Part shown: piece by piece, positions 46,591-57,834 of the stretch
Layout: the number at the start of each line of letters is the position of its first letter
Numbering within the stretch: the first letter of the stretch is position 1
DNA from: Voacanga thouarsii
Lineage: Eukaryota > Streptophyta > Magnoliopsida > Gentianales > Apocynaceae
DNA: 64,000 nucleotides
Assembly: GCA_026120185.1 (NCBI GenBank)
Contig: JANUWF010001110.1
Location: forward strand, 2,147,001-2,211,000
Direction of reading: 5' to 3'
Position numbers and translations under genes: made by a program
Notes under the pieces: generated by a model
The model's database searches: none
What the model saw: only the letters and a program-made list of their open reading frames with translations
Told to the model about the DNA's origin: nothing

Positions 46591-49500
46591 CTACGCCAGA
46601 GCCTAGTTCAATAACAGAACATCCATGAAGCATGTCAACATTCTTCGAAAGATAATCATTCAACAGGACTGCTCCAGGCCACACCAGCTGTCCTGTCAAA
46701 TCGAAATCGGCTGTCTTACAGGAAGTTAGTGCACAATTAGGACATACTAGAACAGAGTAAAATAGTTCATAATTCTCATTCCATACAACATTACAAAAGA
46801 ATCTGCACATACTGAGTTGCGAGACGAAGGATCATAACCAAGTAGATCATATAGTTCATAGGTCTCAGTCTACACCACATTATGAAACAATATGCAGATT
46901 CTGAAATTGCAAAAAGAAGGATCATAAAGAGCTAGGTCATTTTTTTAAACAATCAATCTACAAAACAGGTTAGATCTCTAATTCTTTTTACAAGGAAAGA
47001 TGTACTTAACAACAAGGGACCAGAGGAGAGCAACCCAAGGTACCAAAATGCACTTTTCAAGAAATCAACAGAAGACAAGTGCCACTTGATACATTCATTT
47101 ATCCACATGTTTAATTCATGCAAAACATCAGTCTTCAACGTTTCACTGGTTCTTTGAACTTCATTAATTCACTAAGCTCTGTCCATAATGTCCACTTCAA
47201 TGCAATTCCATTACCCTAGTCCATGCTGCTAGATTATTTTAATCTTATTAGACACGGTTTTCTGTTTCCAGACAGAAATCCATTCATAAAGTCACCCTTC
47301 ATTTTTAACACCTATATGTAATCCATTATTCAAGGAAATTTAAAAAGAAATCAATTCAACAATATATCCTAGTGGATAATAGCTAACCATGATTCTACAG
47401 TACAGATTTTGAAGTGATGAATTTAGATTAGATGAGACATTTATGTTACTTCGTCGTCAGTTTATATTCGAGAAAATAAATAGAACCAATAGATAATATC
47501 AACCTCAATAAAGTGAAACATCTGAACAACTGAAACTAGATACCATCCAAACCAACGGAATCACACAGAAGAGAACTTCAACTAGATTGGAGCAAGAACA
47601 TATAATATACAAACAATATCTGAACAACTGAAGAAAATCAATGCAGTAGCTTTACAACACAGGAATTTGTTGATGAAAACTGCATTTTGACTGCTATGAA
47701 AATTGACATTCCATCACCAAATGTAATTCAGCATCACTTGCATCATCTGTATAGAGAACTACTCCAATGCGTCTCCGATCCAATCTCATAAGGACCCCCT
47801 TCATTAGGGGGCTTACTTCCCCACACAGAATAGGCAGGTTCTTCATCAGTGCAGAAACTTTACGCTTAAAATAACCTAACAGCTCATAAGAAAACTACTT
47901 CCAACAGACACAAATCATCTAAGAGTGGGTTCACAAATCAGCACACTCAAACACATCAATCACATTCACCTAAAACTTCTCTAACCATAGATCAACAAGC
48001 ACCCAAAAATCAGCAATCACAGTAGGCAAGAATTCATTAAATTACACAACTTCGTATTCCATATGGATCCCTTTTCTAATAGAGATGAACATTTCTAAAT
48101 GTCATGAGTACATTTGTTTTATGGATACTAGGGTTATACTAGGTATGACCAAAGAATGGACGTTCAGTAAAAATTTGCTAATTAAAACTGAAATTGTTTA
48201 GAGGGTGGGCCTTGGCGCAACAGTTAAGTTGCTCCTTTGGTGACCAAAAGTCACGGGTTCGAACCACCGTGGAAACAGCCTCTTGACAAAAATGTCAGGG
48301 GAAGGATGCGTACATACCGGTTCCATCCCCCTACCCCCGCAAGGCGGGGAGCGCTAGGCGCACCGGGGTTAGTCCCTTTTAAAACTGAAACTGTTTCTCA
48401 TCCCTATTACCAAAACTTAATGGATTTGATATTAGTTGACCTCAAGAAAAACCAAAACCTGGCGGATAATCCACTTGGTTCATAATAGGAATTAATTAGT
48501 AAACAATACCATTTTCATCCCTATTTTTCTCTTTTCTTCTTTTATATATTTTTTTAAAGAGTTTCTTAAAATAAAAAAACAAGATTTGCTCATTTATTTA
48601 TTTTTTTAAAATTGAGTGTTTGACTGTGATTAGACTTCTTTTAATTCTTTTTTCTTTTTTTTAAGAACTAGATTAATTGGACAAAGATATGACAGGTTGG
48701 ACAGAGGTAAGACAAATCTAAAAAGATATAGATGGAGGTGATTAAAAAAGATATGCCTCTGTTGGATTTAGATGAGCGTATGGCAGTGAAAAGAAAGAAG
48801 TCGAAGGAGAGAATTCATGTAGACGACCACACATAATCTTGTATTGATTCATGCAGCCGACCCCAAATTTCTTAAGACTAAGGCTTAATTGTTGTTGTTA
48901 CTGTAGTAAAAAATAGATTAATTATTTAATATTTAGACAAGCTTTTTTTTTTTTTTTTAACATACATATATATTTGTAGGTGTATACACACACATATAAT
49001 TAATTAATTAATTAATTAATGGCTATACCAATTTTCAGTATGGTATAGGGCTTCCTACAAAAACCTATAGATTTGTTATCGGCTGACCTTGAGAAAAACC
49101 AAAACTTAATGCATAATTTATCAGTTACATAGATGTTTAATCAGGTTGGCAACCTATCTGAATCGGTTAAAAACTATAACCATTGTCATCCCTAGGTGGT
49201 ACTTTCTTTTTAGTGAAGAGAGGCATGAGAATAAAACCTGAATCCTAGGAAGGGGTGTTTCTTACCAATTTAGCTATTAGCTATGTTATACATATATTTT
49301 TTTACTTATTGAATGAATTGAATAACACATACAACAACAACAACAAACTAAGTCTTAATCCCAAGTAACTTGGGGTCGGCTACATGAACCAACGTCAGGC
49401 AACGTATGGTCATTCACATGAATCTTCTCTCGCCACTTCCTTTTATTGAACGGTATACACTCATCCAAATCTAACAAAGACATCTCTCTCCTATCAAAGA

Positions 49501-50714
49501 CATATCTCACCAAAAATTATTTTTTAACCTAAGACTTGTTTTTGTTTAGCTTATTGTAGGGGCTTTCACATTTCAGTTTTAGCACACTTTCATTTGACAA
49601 TTTAGGAGTCAAATCCTAGTTTGATTTTATAGAAGATTCAATTTCAATTAGTTTCTTTGCAGCTTTTGCTTCCTCATGAGATTGTATGACCAATCAAACC
49701 TTAGCTCTTATGGCTTTACTTCTCTTATTCTTTTCTTTATTAACTTTGCAATCAGACAGTGTGTACATAGCTATAAGCTTGGCACCTCCATCAAAATATT
49801 TCAAGAGCTACCATTGCCACTCCTACATCTTTGGAACACAAAGGAGTAAAGATTGTCATGGCAAAATAAAATTGATTAACCTTACATGCAACATTGTTAG
49901 CGCAAGAATCCTTTTTAAACGAGCATGCTTAGACGATTCCATTTATTAAAAGAATCTCAACAAATCTCCTAAGTGATTGGTGCCAACCAGCCAAACATGA
50001 TAATGCAAAAAAATAAAAAAATAAAACACTTTAAAAGATTAACCTAAATAAAATACCATTAACAGATCCTATAAGTACTAGCTCCACCTGTGCAATATCT
50101 ATCAAAAGAACTATAATTAATTATGCGGCGTCCATCCTATCCCATTCATTACCAACACACACAAACAAACAAAAAAAAAAAAAAAAAGAGAGAGAGAGAG
50201 ATGAGGTAAATATTTGAGTATCCTCCAAATCTCCAAGTCTTGCTGAAACATAAACCACTAAAATAAACTTAAAAGGAACGCATCTCCAATAGTGAAAAGG
50301 TCACATCAATTCAGCGTTGGCAAGCATTTCAGCAAAGAAATATATTATCAGATTCCAGATTGACAACAGAAATTCAATTTTCCGCTACTGCTGGACGAGT
50401 TTAAACCGTTAGATCATTCTCAAGTTGATTATCACTTGCTCGAAAAAATTTTCCTTTTTTTAAGGCAGAAATAGAAGCCCAGAGAAAAAACAAACTCACT
50501 GGAAGCAGCTTGGAGGCAGTAGAGCTCAATAGCTTGAGACCCAAATGTAAATGTTGTAAGCTGGTAACTGTATACAATTAAAAATGACAATCATTTAAGA
50601 TCTCATAAAATAGACGCAAAAGGCTCAAACCAGAGATATAGAGATATATTACTTGTCATTGATGAAGAAGGATTCATCTAAGCAAACAAAATCATCTTCT
50701 CCTCCTCCGTCCAT
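46591..50714 (-). CDS. METTL21-like SAM-dependent lysine methyltransferase, exons 1-3 (partial gene)
   Basis: Exon 1 is 50,653-50,714 (ATG to a GTAATA donor), starting MDGGGEDDFVCLDESFFIND. Exon 2 is 50,500-50,567 (acceptor TATACAG, donor GTGAGT) with YQLTTFTFGSQAIELYCLQA. Exon 3 is 46,591-46,710 (acceptor AAGACAG, donor GTTAGT) with DFDLTGQLVWPGAVLLNDYL, then GCSVIELGSGVG. The exons join in frame to 83 codons plus one base. The WPGA and ELGSGxG motifs are the family's N-terminal signature and SAM-binding loop I. Proteins of this family methylate lysines on substrates such as elongation factors and chaperones. Full-length plant members have roughly 220-250 residues, so about two thirds is missing. 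The next exon is not between here and the CACTA element at 44,863. Intron 1 is 85 bp and intron 2 is 3,789 bp. Confidence 0.8.
46760..46945. repeat. Diverged tandem duplication in intron 2
   Basis: Two units of roughly 95 bp (from GTTCATAATTCTCA and GTTCATAGGTCTCA) are similar through AAGGATCATAA. Both lie just upstream of exon 3 on the minus strand. No function is evident. Confidence 0.55.
47694..47905 (-). other. Unassigned coding-like stretch in intron 2
   Basis: The minus strand is open for about 67 codons before a TAG at 47,694-47,696. It reads with balanced, protein-like composition: SYELLGYFKRKVSALMKNL, then PLMKGVLMRLDRRRIGVVLY, then TDDASDAELHLVMECQ. I do not recognise the family. 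It has no ATG at the start and no partner exon in view. It could be a captured exon, a processed fragment or chance. Confidence 0.35.
48184..48199. repeat. Target-site duplication, left side of SINE
   Basis: AAAACTGAAATTGTTT matches AAAACTGAAACTGTTT at 48,381-48,396 with one mismatch. The 16-bp length is typical of target-primed insertion by LINE machinery. Confidence 0.9.
48200..48380 (+). mobile_element. Au-type SINE, full length
   Basis: A 181-bp element. It starts GAGGGTGGGCCTTGGCGCAA, contains the pol III A box (TGGCGCAACAGTTAAG) and B box (GGTTCGAACC), and ends in CTTTT, as Au SINEs do. The body fields AACAGCCTCTTG and GATGCGTACATA are family landmarks. It lies in intron 2 of the methyltransferase gene, antisense to it. 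An open frame across it (48,237-48,485) is spurious. Confidence 0.92.
48650..48905 (+). mobile_element. 3' end of an RTE-type LINE
   Basis: The stretch encodes the decayed end of a LINE ORF (GGATTTAGATGAGCGTATGG region). It then has the 3' tail GCAGCCGACCCCAAATTTCT followed by GGCTTAATTGTTGTTGTT. TTG-repeat tails on this sequence are known for plant RTE LINEs. It is 5'-truncated. Confidence 0.7.
49325..49530 (-). mobile_element. 3' end of a second RTE-type LINE
   Basis: In inverted orientation the same tail occurs: on the minus strand GTAGCCGACCCCAAGTTACT, then GACTTAGTTTGTTGTTG, preceded by the matching end of the LINE ORF. With 48,650-48,905 it forms a pair of tails facing each other about 420 bp apart. 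Confidence 0.7.
49531..50499. other. Intron 2 sequence near exon 2
   Basis: An 87-codon plus frame at 49,686-49,949 has a hydrophobic N-terminus (LALMALLLLFFSLLTL) but no known motif and lies antisense in an intron. I consider it unsupported. An A-rich and GA-repeat tract lies at 50,167-50,200. Confidence 0.4.
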
Positions 50715-51400
50715 TCAGCACAAGTAAGTTTGCAACGCCAGGGAAGTAAAGAAGGGAGAGTTTTTGCGGTTTAGGGGTTTACAGTGGCTTCTGTTGCGGG
50801 TCGTCGGGAAATATATGTACCTGGGTTGAATTTAAGAGAAATCCACCTGTGCACCGGAAAATATGTTGCACCTTTAATAAAAATTTCAAAAATCCATTTT
50901 TTACATTTTTTTTTAGCAGCTCCAAATTTCCTCTCACTAAAAGTATGGCCGGGACGTAACAAAAACTTCCAATTTGGAGGACAAGAATTTATAACTCCAA
51001 AAGTAAGTTAATACATACGTAAATTAAATGATTCTTTATATATGATTAATATTTGGTTTATAATATCATGTTACCTATAAGTACAAAATAAAGCAAATAT
51101 AGCCACACACAAAAAAAACATAATTTTTATTAAAGATAACCATTTTAAGCTATATTTTTTACTCTTTTTCTAATAAAAATTATATATAATTGAATCAGCG
51201 TCAAAATTTCTAATAATATCTTTATCAATATAAGTAATTAAAGAACTTGAAAAGAAATCACATAAATTTTTGTTCTTCAATTTATTCTTGATCATTTTCA
51301 TATAAAAAAAGCACACTTACTGATACACTTGATAATAATAAAAAAAATGCTCGTGGATATAGTAGATATGTGAAGACTAAGTATAAATAGAAGTGATAGG
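50715..51400. promoter_or_regulatory. Upstream region of the methyltransferase gene
   Basis: The first 100 bp upstream of the ATG (50,715-50,815) are GC-richer and probably hold the 5' leader and core promoter. No clear TATA box is placed at a convincing distance. Open frames of 63 and 75 codons at 50,771-51,011 overlap on opposite strands. DNA beyond 51,010 is AT-rich. Confidence 0.35.
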
Positions 51401-52540
51401 CATTGAATTTATCTATATTTTTGTTATGCGATTTCGAGTGTAGGAAAATTAAGTTTTAATTAAAATATCAAAATACACAATTGGGTAAATATATCTATCG
51501 TGTAGTATAGAGTTTAATGGTAAGTATCGAAGATCCTCGAGGAATGAATAAAGGTACCACTACTAACTCTTTTTTTTATTGTTTAGTCTAATCAAATTTA
51601 AGGAATAAACTATCTACAACGGACAAACCTAGAGAATCAAATCACCTCACACAAGATTGGCCATGAGAAAATCAAAGATGAGAAATTGAGTATAGAACAT
51701 GAATTTGTGAAGAATCCCCTAAAATTAACCAAGAATCAAAGAAATCCAAGATAGCTAAATTCTCAATTCTAACAGCGGAGAGGTTACGAATACAAAATCC
51801 ACTCTCTCTCGAGTTATAAATTTCCTATTCTTAGACTAATTAAAGGGTATCTCTACCTCTCCAATTGAACCCAAGAAGTATTAAGTGCAAATCTCCTAAA
51901 TTTTTGAAAGAACCCAATACCTTTATCTCTAGGTGATATCAAATTTCCAATAATTACCAAGTTCTAATTTCCTAAATCCTTTCCCAAGCTCATTAAGGGG
52001 AAACAAACATTGAACCCAATTGATTGGAATCCAACTCTAACCTTATCTCTCAAATTCATTAGAAGAATGTAACCTAAACAATTAATCAAACATAATAAAA
52101 TCAAATAATCATTCAATAGAAATTGAAAATCAACAAATTAAGAGTAAATTTAACACAAGAATAACGTAAGGTTCATTCCTTCAGGAACAATTGAAATAAT
52201 AAATACAAATTGATAAGAGAAAAACAAAGGAAAGAGAAAAAGAATGCCCATAAACAAGTTGCCTTCATCCTCAATCTTCCATCTTCCCTTCAATTAACAA
52301 TCCAATCTTTCCAATCTCCTCTTTGAAGTATGTGGGTGTTTTTCCTCTTGGTTGGCCGCCTAAAATGGTTTGGATATCTTCTATTTACATCTTCTATTTA
52401 TAGGGCCTCTTTTTAAAAGTGGCTTAAAATCATATTTGCGCTTCTATTCTGCGAACTTGCACTTATGCGTGGGTGATTTGTGCTATGTATATAAGATAGA
52501 TTCAATACTCGATTAAGTTTTAAAATAAAATACCAATTTA
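51400..52540 (-). mobile_element. LTR-like sequence (Gypsy-type), copy next to 3' LTR
   Basis: It resembles the adjacent LTR at 52,541-54,074. Both have, on the plus strand, GGGTAAATATA or GGGTAAGTATA, then GTGTAGTATA/ATGTAGTATA, GGTAAGTATCGAA and TACCACTACT, and then a fall into TATAGGGCCTC or GTTTATAGG near the right end. It may be a second, older LTR of the same superfamily lying head to tail with the first. Ends are approximate. Confidence 0.5.
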
Positions 52541-54074
52541 ACCCATATACACACACACTTTGGGTAAGTATACCCATCATGTAGTATAAAGTGTGGTTGG
52601 TAAGTATCGAAAATTCCAAGGAAATGACGCCAACTACCACTACTTTCTCCTAAGTTTCCTTGTCCAATCAATCAAAATCAAGAAATATAAACAACTAATT
52701 TCACAAGTCAAGTGGTCAAGAGTATCACAAAGAAAAATATATCCAATTTTCAAGACAAGGCCAAGAGATCACCAAGTCGATTTAAAGTAGAAAAAAAGGG
52801 GATTGGCCATGTAATTAAAGAGAAATCCCCAATTACATCCAAGCATCAACCATCATTCAACCAATCAATATCTAATTCAAGCATTGGTAAGATTTCCTAA
52901 ATAAATTGAAAATTTCTTTTTCTCAAGTAATGAATATCCTACCCTTGAACCTAATTCATAGATATCTCTATTCATATGAGTTAAACCCAATGATGCATAA
53001 AATTAAGATAATCAAAACTCAAACAAAAAAACCATAGAATCCCTATCTTTAGGTGACCCCATAATCTTATTTATCACTAAGTTTTGAATCCCCCAAATCC
53101 TTTTTCAAATTCATCAATGAAAAACAAATCTATTGAATCAATATAGAAGGGAACCCATCTTATACATTCATTTTTTAGTTTAATATAAGAGCATTACCCA
53201 AACATTCAATCCAATCAATAAAACCCAAGTGATAGATTACTCAAGATAGATAATAATAGATCAAAAAACAATTAAATACAAGAGTAATATATGAAACAAT
53301 CCTTCAATTACAACTCAAATCAAATATATCTAGTAACCACGAAGTCAAATTATAGAGAATTAAAAGGAAGAACTCATAGACCATGATCCTTCTTCTTCCT
53401 TACAATCTTTCTTTGGGTGCCCCTTTTTCCTCTTCAAATCATCTTAGATCTTCTCTTCTTGCCTTTTCTTGTGGTTCAAATGGGTTTTCTTAGATATTTT
53501 TTCTTCTATTTTCTCTTTCCTCTCTCTTTAATTCTTTAAAGAAAAAGAGTGTTTATAGGTTAGGTGGTCAAAACCCTCGAAATCTACAAAACAAGTTGTC
53601 ATCAGCAATGTTGCATGACACTATGGAAGGTGGCTTGCACATCATCGTGCATACCTGATGCTTTAGGTTTTCTTCAAATTGACATCGTGGCTCTTGATTT
53701 CTTCATGTGCTAGAAACATGCATGACACCATGATTTGTGAGATGCATGGCACCATCAGACCTCAGGATCCTTACTATTTCTGACTTTTGGACTTGCGTGG
53801 TGCCATGTCATATGGGATGTATGGCATTGTAGACCTTCAGATTCTTTACTCCTGACCTTTTGGTCATGCATGCCGCCATGAGGGTGACAGTGCTATAGGT
53901 CTTTCATATTTCTCTTTCCCAATCTTTTTCTCCTTGAATTCTATTCTTATTTCAACTTTATTCATCTACATCAAATAAGGAGAAAATGGGAAAGACAAAT
54001 AGTCGTCTATAATGAATTTAAAGAATTTAGACCTCAAATACTATGTAAAATGTGCATGCAATGATCAAACATCA
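52541..54074 (-). mobile_element. 3' LTR of a Gypsy element
   Basis: The start is fixed by the polypurine tract: on the minus strand TGATGTTTGATC begins at 54,074. The LTR carries a field of CATGGCACCAT-like repeats (53,610-53,900). It ends in the GGTAAGTATACCCATCATG region near 52,560 and then runs to an uncertain end. The matching gene piece (integrase) is at 57,150-57,834 on the same strand. Confidence 0.6.
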
Positions 54075-54095
54075 CTCCCTCGCCCACACTTAAGC
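54075..54095 (-). other. Polypurine tract of the Gypsy element
   Basis: The minus strand reads AAGTGTGGGCGAGGGAG directly before the LTR start. It corresponds to AAGTGTGGGGGAGTA at 21,705 in the other Gypsy-type element, including the upstream AAGCAAAAGCTT-like context. Confidence 0.75.
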
Positions 54096-54454
54096 TTTTG
54101 CTTATCCTCAAGCAAATACTCATAATAAAAACGCTCCAAGCAAAGAGCATGTGTATCAAAAGTAGATTCTTGGCAACAATGACTATTATGGAAAAGATAT
54201 TCGTTTTCTATTAAGATGAAAATTCAGTTCGAGTTTATTCAACAAGGCTAAACTTGTATAAGAATGTATATTTAAATAGATAAAACTACAGCCATCGAAG
54301 TTGGATTAAATAAGTTTATATCTATTCAACAAGTGTCATCTCATTTTCCAAGTCAAGAAAACGACTAAAGTGATTCATATAAGTAGGGAATGATGAGTTA
54401 CTTAAGTCCTTTGACTTCCAAAAGCTACTGCAATCCAAGTAGTAAATAGAGGAT

Positions 54455-55852
54455 TGCTATAAGGGTTAAATTCATCAATATTTTCCTAGTTATTTGAGGA
54501 TTTTTTGTGATATATTTGGTGAAATAACTTGTTATATTCCTTCATATTTAATATTTTATCCTTAGAAAGGTGTTTTAGCTTTTTATTGTAGAAAACGATT
54601 AAAAAAAATGAAAAATCCCATCACTGTCCAATGCAAGATTGGCGCTGGCCGTGTCCCACGGAGCCGAAGCCGGCCTCAATCTAGAAAACAGGGGAATTGC
54701 ATCGAAAAAAAATAGAGCACGACCAGGCCAGCCAGTTTTGGTTTGCCCAATGTCGTCGAATTTTCCTTTCAAGCACGAATTTGATAATTTCCCAAGAGTT
54801 TTGATATTTTTCAATCTCTAGTCGGCCCAAAACTCTTAGGGAACGAATTTTGGCCTCTTAGGAGCCTAGTTAAACAAGAAAAACACAAGACAAAGGTGTT
54901 AATCCAAGGATCAAAGTTTCCAATCAATCACAAGAAGAGGAGATTCATCAATCAAGGAGCATTATTTAAAAAGGCTTTCAAGGAGAAGAAAAAGTGATTG
55001 TCTATGAGTTTTTTCTTTTAACCTTTGTTTTTTTTTTTCTAGAATACTAATGTAATTAATGTTTTCATTATAATTTAACATTATTTTGGAATTCATTATT
55101 TCTTGAGTCAATTTAGTCTTTTGATCAATTAATTATTTTTCTTGGGATTTGATTACTTATTTTTATTACGAAGCTGATTAATTGATTCTTGTTATTAGCT
55201 TGCTTGAAAAAGGGGGTTGATAATAACTTTAACTAATTAATTTCGTATTTGTTATATCTTAATATGCTTGAAAAATGGGTTAATTGTCAAGAACTTGGGT
55301 AATCAAATGTTAGTTGATGATTGCCAGAATATGAATTCATTGACTAATTTTATACTTTAAATTACCTAGAATATAGGGATTTGTATGAGAATTGATTTCA
55401 ATACATCTTTTGGGCAAATTGGTTGAGACAGAAAATATTCACTAATTTAACTAAAAGATAGTGATTCCATAGATTGCAAAGGAAGTTGGCCTATTTTAAA
55501 TCCTTCATGATACCAAGATAATAATTGATTGTGATATTTGCTAAGTGATTCATTGTCATATTTTCTAGAGTATTTGTCTAAATTGCATATTTTACATCCT
55601 TGAGTTGCATATATTTTTATTTATTTTTCTTTTTATCATCTTATCACTTTATTGGGTCAGTTAAACAATGAATAAAAAGTAATTAGTGTGTACTTATTCT
55701 CTTGGGGATTGATACTTGTTAATTTTCCGTACTATACTTGTGATGAGTATACTTACTCGTATGTGTAATTTGGGATTAATATTTTAATCAAAACTTGACT
55801 AGGGATGGATTTAAATTTAAATGATTTTTATACACCCAAAATTTACTCATCA
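54455..55852 (+). mobile_element. Solo LTR related to the nested derivative at 18.4 kb
   Basis: It starts TGCTATAAGGGTTAAATTC and ends TTTACTCATCA, about 1.4 kb. Its order of landmarks follows 18,392-19,485: CCTAGTTATTTGAGG, then the AAACACAAG and TTCAAGGAG fields, then GATGATTGCCAGAATATG and CTTCATGATACCAAG. It keeps the terminal part lost from the 18.4-kb copy. It lies opposite in strand to the Gypsy element around it. No 5-bp duplication is visible (AGGAT versus ATTAG). Confidence 0.65.
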
Positions 55853-56402
55853 ATTAGTCTACGTACTCATTTTTGTAGGGCAATGTAATTGCCTAATTGA
55901 GATAAAATGAAATATTTTCAGCTTTTACATTACCTTCTAATCTTATTTTCTTTCTATTGCAATGTAATGTAATTGCTTAATAAAGAGATAATAAAATATT
56001 TTCAACAATTATATTACTTTACTCATTTCTCTCATGATTTTGCCCTAATCCACATTTACCTAAACCCGGAATAAGGACTAGTTAGAAGATTGTATAATAT
56101 AAATAAGTAAAAAATTCCTTACTTAAATTTCATTAGAAGTTTCTCATCCAATCCTAAGAAATAAAATATCACTAGGTTTATTAAAACATAGACAAGGTTA
56201 GGCCAAATTCTCAAGATATAATTCCTATCACATCAAATATACATAATTACCTAAGAATATCCAGTTAAAATAAACTTATTCCAAATGCTCATGTCAAGAG
56301 AAAAAGAATAGTAATTCCAAAGGCGGGTCAAGATGAGCAAAAAATTAAAACAAATTAACTCAAATTTTCACAAACCAATTTTCTTATCATAAATAAAACC
56401 TA
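55853..56402. other. AT-rich internal Gypsy DNA
   Basis: No coding frame is supported. The sequence belongs to the 3' untranslated part of the minus-strand Gypsy element between integrase and polypurine tract. It has two loose repeats of an AATGTAATTGCCTAATT-like unit (about 55,880 and 55,965). Confidence 0.4.
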
Positions 56403-56718
56403 CTCCCTCCGTCCCTATTCATTTGTCACAAATGAAAAGTTTTGGTGTCCCTTTTTATCTGTCACATTGAAAAAATTTAGATGTCATTAATGTTCTTTTT
56501 ACTGCTATATCCTTGTATTAAATAGTTTTGAAAAATGATAGTATAATAACTTTAGAGAGAGTTGAGCAAATAAAGTAAGAAAATAGTTGTAGAGAACATT
56601 AAATCCAATGGTATTTTTGGAATGTATAAACAAAGTTGTATGAATTTAAGAAACTAACTAATTTTTCTTAAATTATGTGAAGTAGTTAATTGTGATAGAG
56701 AAATAGAGACGGATGGAG
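56403..56718. mobile_element. Stowaway MITE
   Basis: A 316-bp element. It starts CTCCCTCCGTCCCTATT and ends GAGACGGATGGAG, whose complement is CTCCATCCGTCTC. These are the Stowaway terminal repeats with a few mismatches. TA at 56,401-56,402 and 56,719-56,720 is the target duplication made by mariner-type transposase. It has no coding capacity, as expected for a MITE. Confidence 0.93.
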
Positions 56719-57160
56719 TATAAATTAACTCAAATTTTCACAAACTTTCACAAACCAAATTTCAAACCATAAATAAAATCCATAAATGATCTTGCAAATA
56801 GTATACCCTAATCTCCCCCCCCCCCCTCCCCCCCTGAAAATGGAAAATGTCCTCATTGGCCAAAACTGTGTGCAATGTGTACACAATAGGCCGAAAATAA
56901 TAATGAGGAAAAAATGAAAGTAATACTCCCCAAGTGATTCGATGCTAAATGTGATTGGCAAGAAAAGAAGATCATCATCCATTAAGAAAATCATACGTCT
57001 CTATATTCATCCAAAGATAATAACCAAATAAGTAAAATAGATCAAAATAAAGTACTAAAAAGTGCTGAAAGTGAAATAAAATAACAAAATACTGAAATGT
57101 TATCCTACTAAATATAGAAAATTAGAATGAAAGGAAAAACAAGGTAAAGAAGAACTTTGA
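56719..57160. other. Non-coding Gypsy 3' region
   Basis: AT-rich DNA with a C-run tract at 56,814-56,834 (CCCCCCCCCCCTCCCCCCCT-like). An 89-codon minus frame (56,725-56,994) crosses this tract and is Phe/Gly-rich low complexity, so it is not accepted. Confidence 0.4.
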
Positions 57161-57834
57161 TTAAACAATTGGAGTGTCCACATCATATAGGATGGAGGAA
57201 ACTCTTTCTAAATTCTCAATTTCCTCTCCAAAATAGCACTTCAATCTATTTCTATTTACTTTAAATGTCCATTTTTCTAGATGGGAAATTTCTAGAGTGC
57301 CATCAAGAAAAACTCTATTCACCACGAATGGGCCAGACCATCTTGATTTTAGCTTCCTAGGGAATAATCTCAGCCTTGAATTATAAAGCAACATTGGTCA
57401 CCCTTCTTGAATTCCTGATTTGGTAAAATGTGCTTATCATGCCATTGCTTAACTTTTTCCTTGTATATCTTATGATTCTTATAAGCTTCATTCCTTCACT
57501 CATTAAGTCCATTCATTTGAAGAAATCTCTTTGCTCCTGGAGAATCAAGATCAAAATTCACCAACTTGATTGCCTAGAATGCCTTGTGTTTGATCTCTAC
57601 GGGTAAATGATAAGATTTTCTAAAGATCAATCTATATAGGGTGGTACCCAAGGGAATCTTATAAGCTGTTCTATATGCCCATAAAGTATCATCCAATTTC
57701 TTACTCCAATTCTTCCTTGTATGACTAACTATCTTCTCCAAAATTCTTTTAAGCTCTTTATTGACTACTTCAACTTGACCACTGATTTGAGGGTGATATG
57801 GAGTAAAAGGATAGCGGGAAAATAAAAACTGCAA
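57161..57834 (-). pseudogene. Gypsy integrase C-terminal part
   Basis: The frame 57,574-57,834 has [20 protein letters not shown], then [20 protein letters not shown], the strongly conserved second half of a Gypsy integrase core, including the catalytic Glu region. The frame 57,161-57,394 has LLYNSRLRLFPRKLKSRWSG, the conserved tail after the core in Athila/Tat-type elements. A stop or frame change separates them. The upstream half was removed by the sequence that begins at 57,835. Confidence 0.85.

Noticed and set aside
48237..48485. 82-codon open frame
   Set aside because: It crosses the Au SINE and its target duplication.
49686..49949. 87-codon frame with a signal-peptide-like N-terminus
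   Set aside because: It is antisense in an intron beside LINE and SINE remnants, with no recognisable mature domain.
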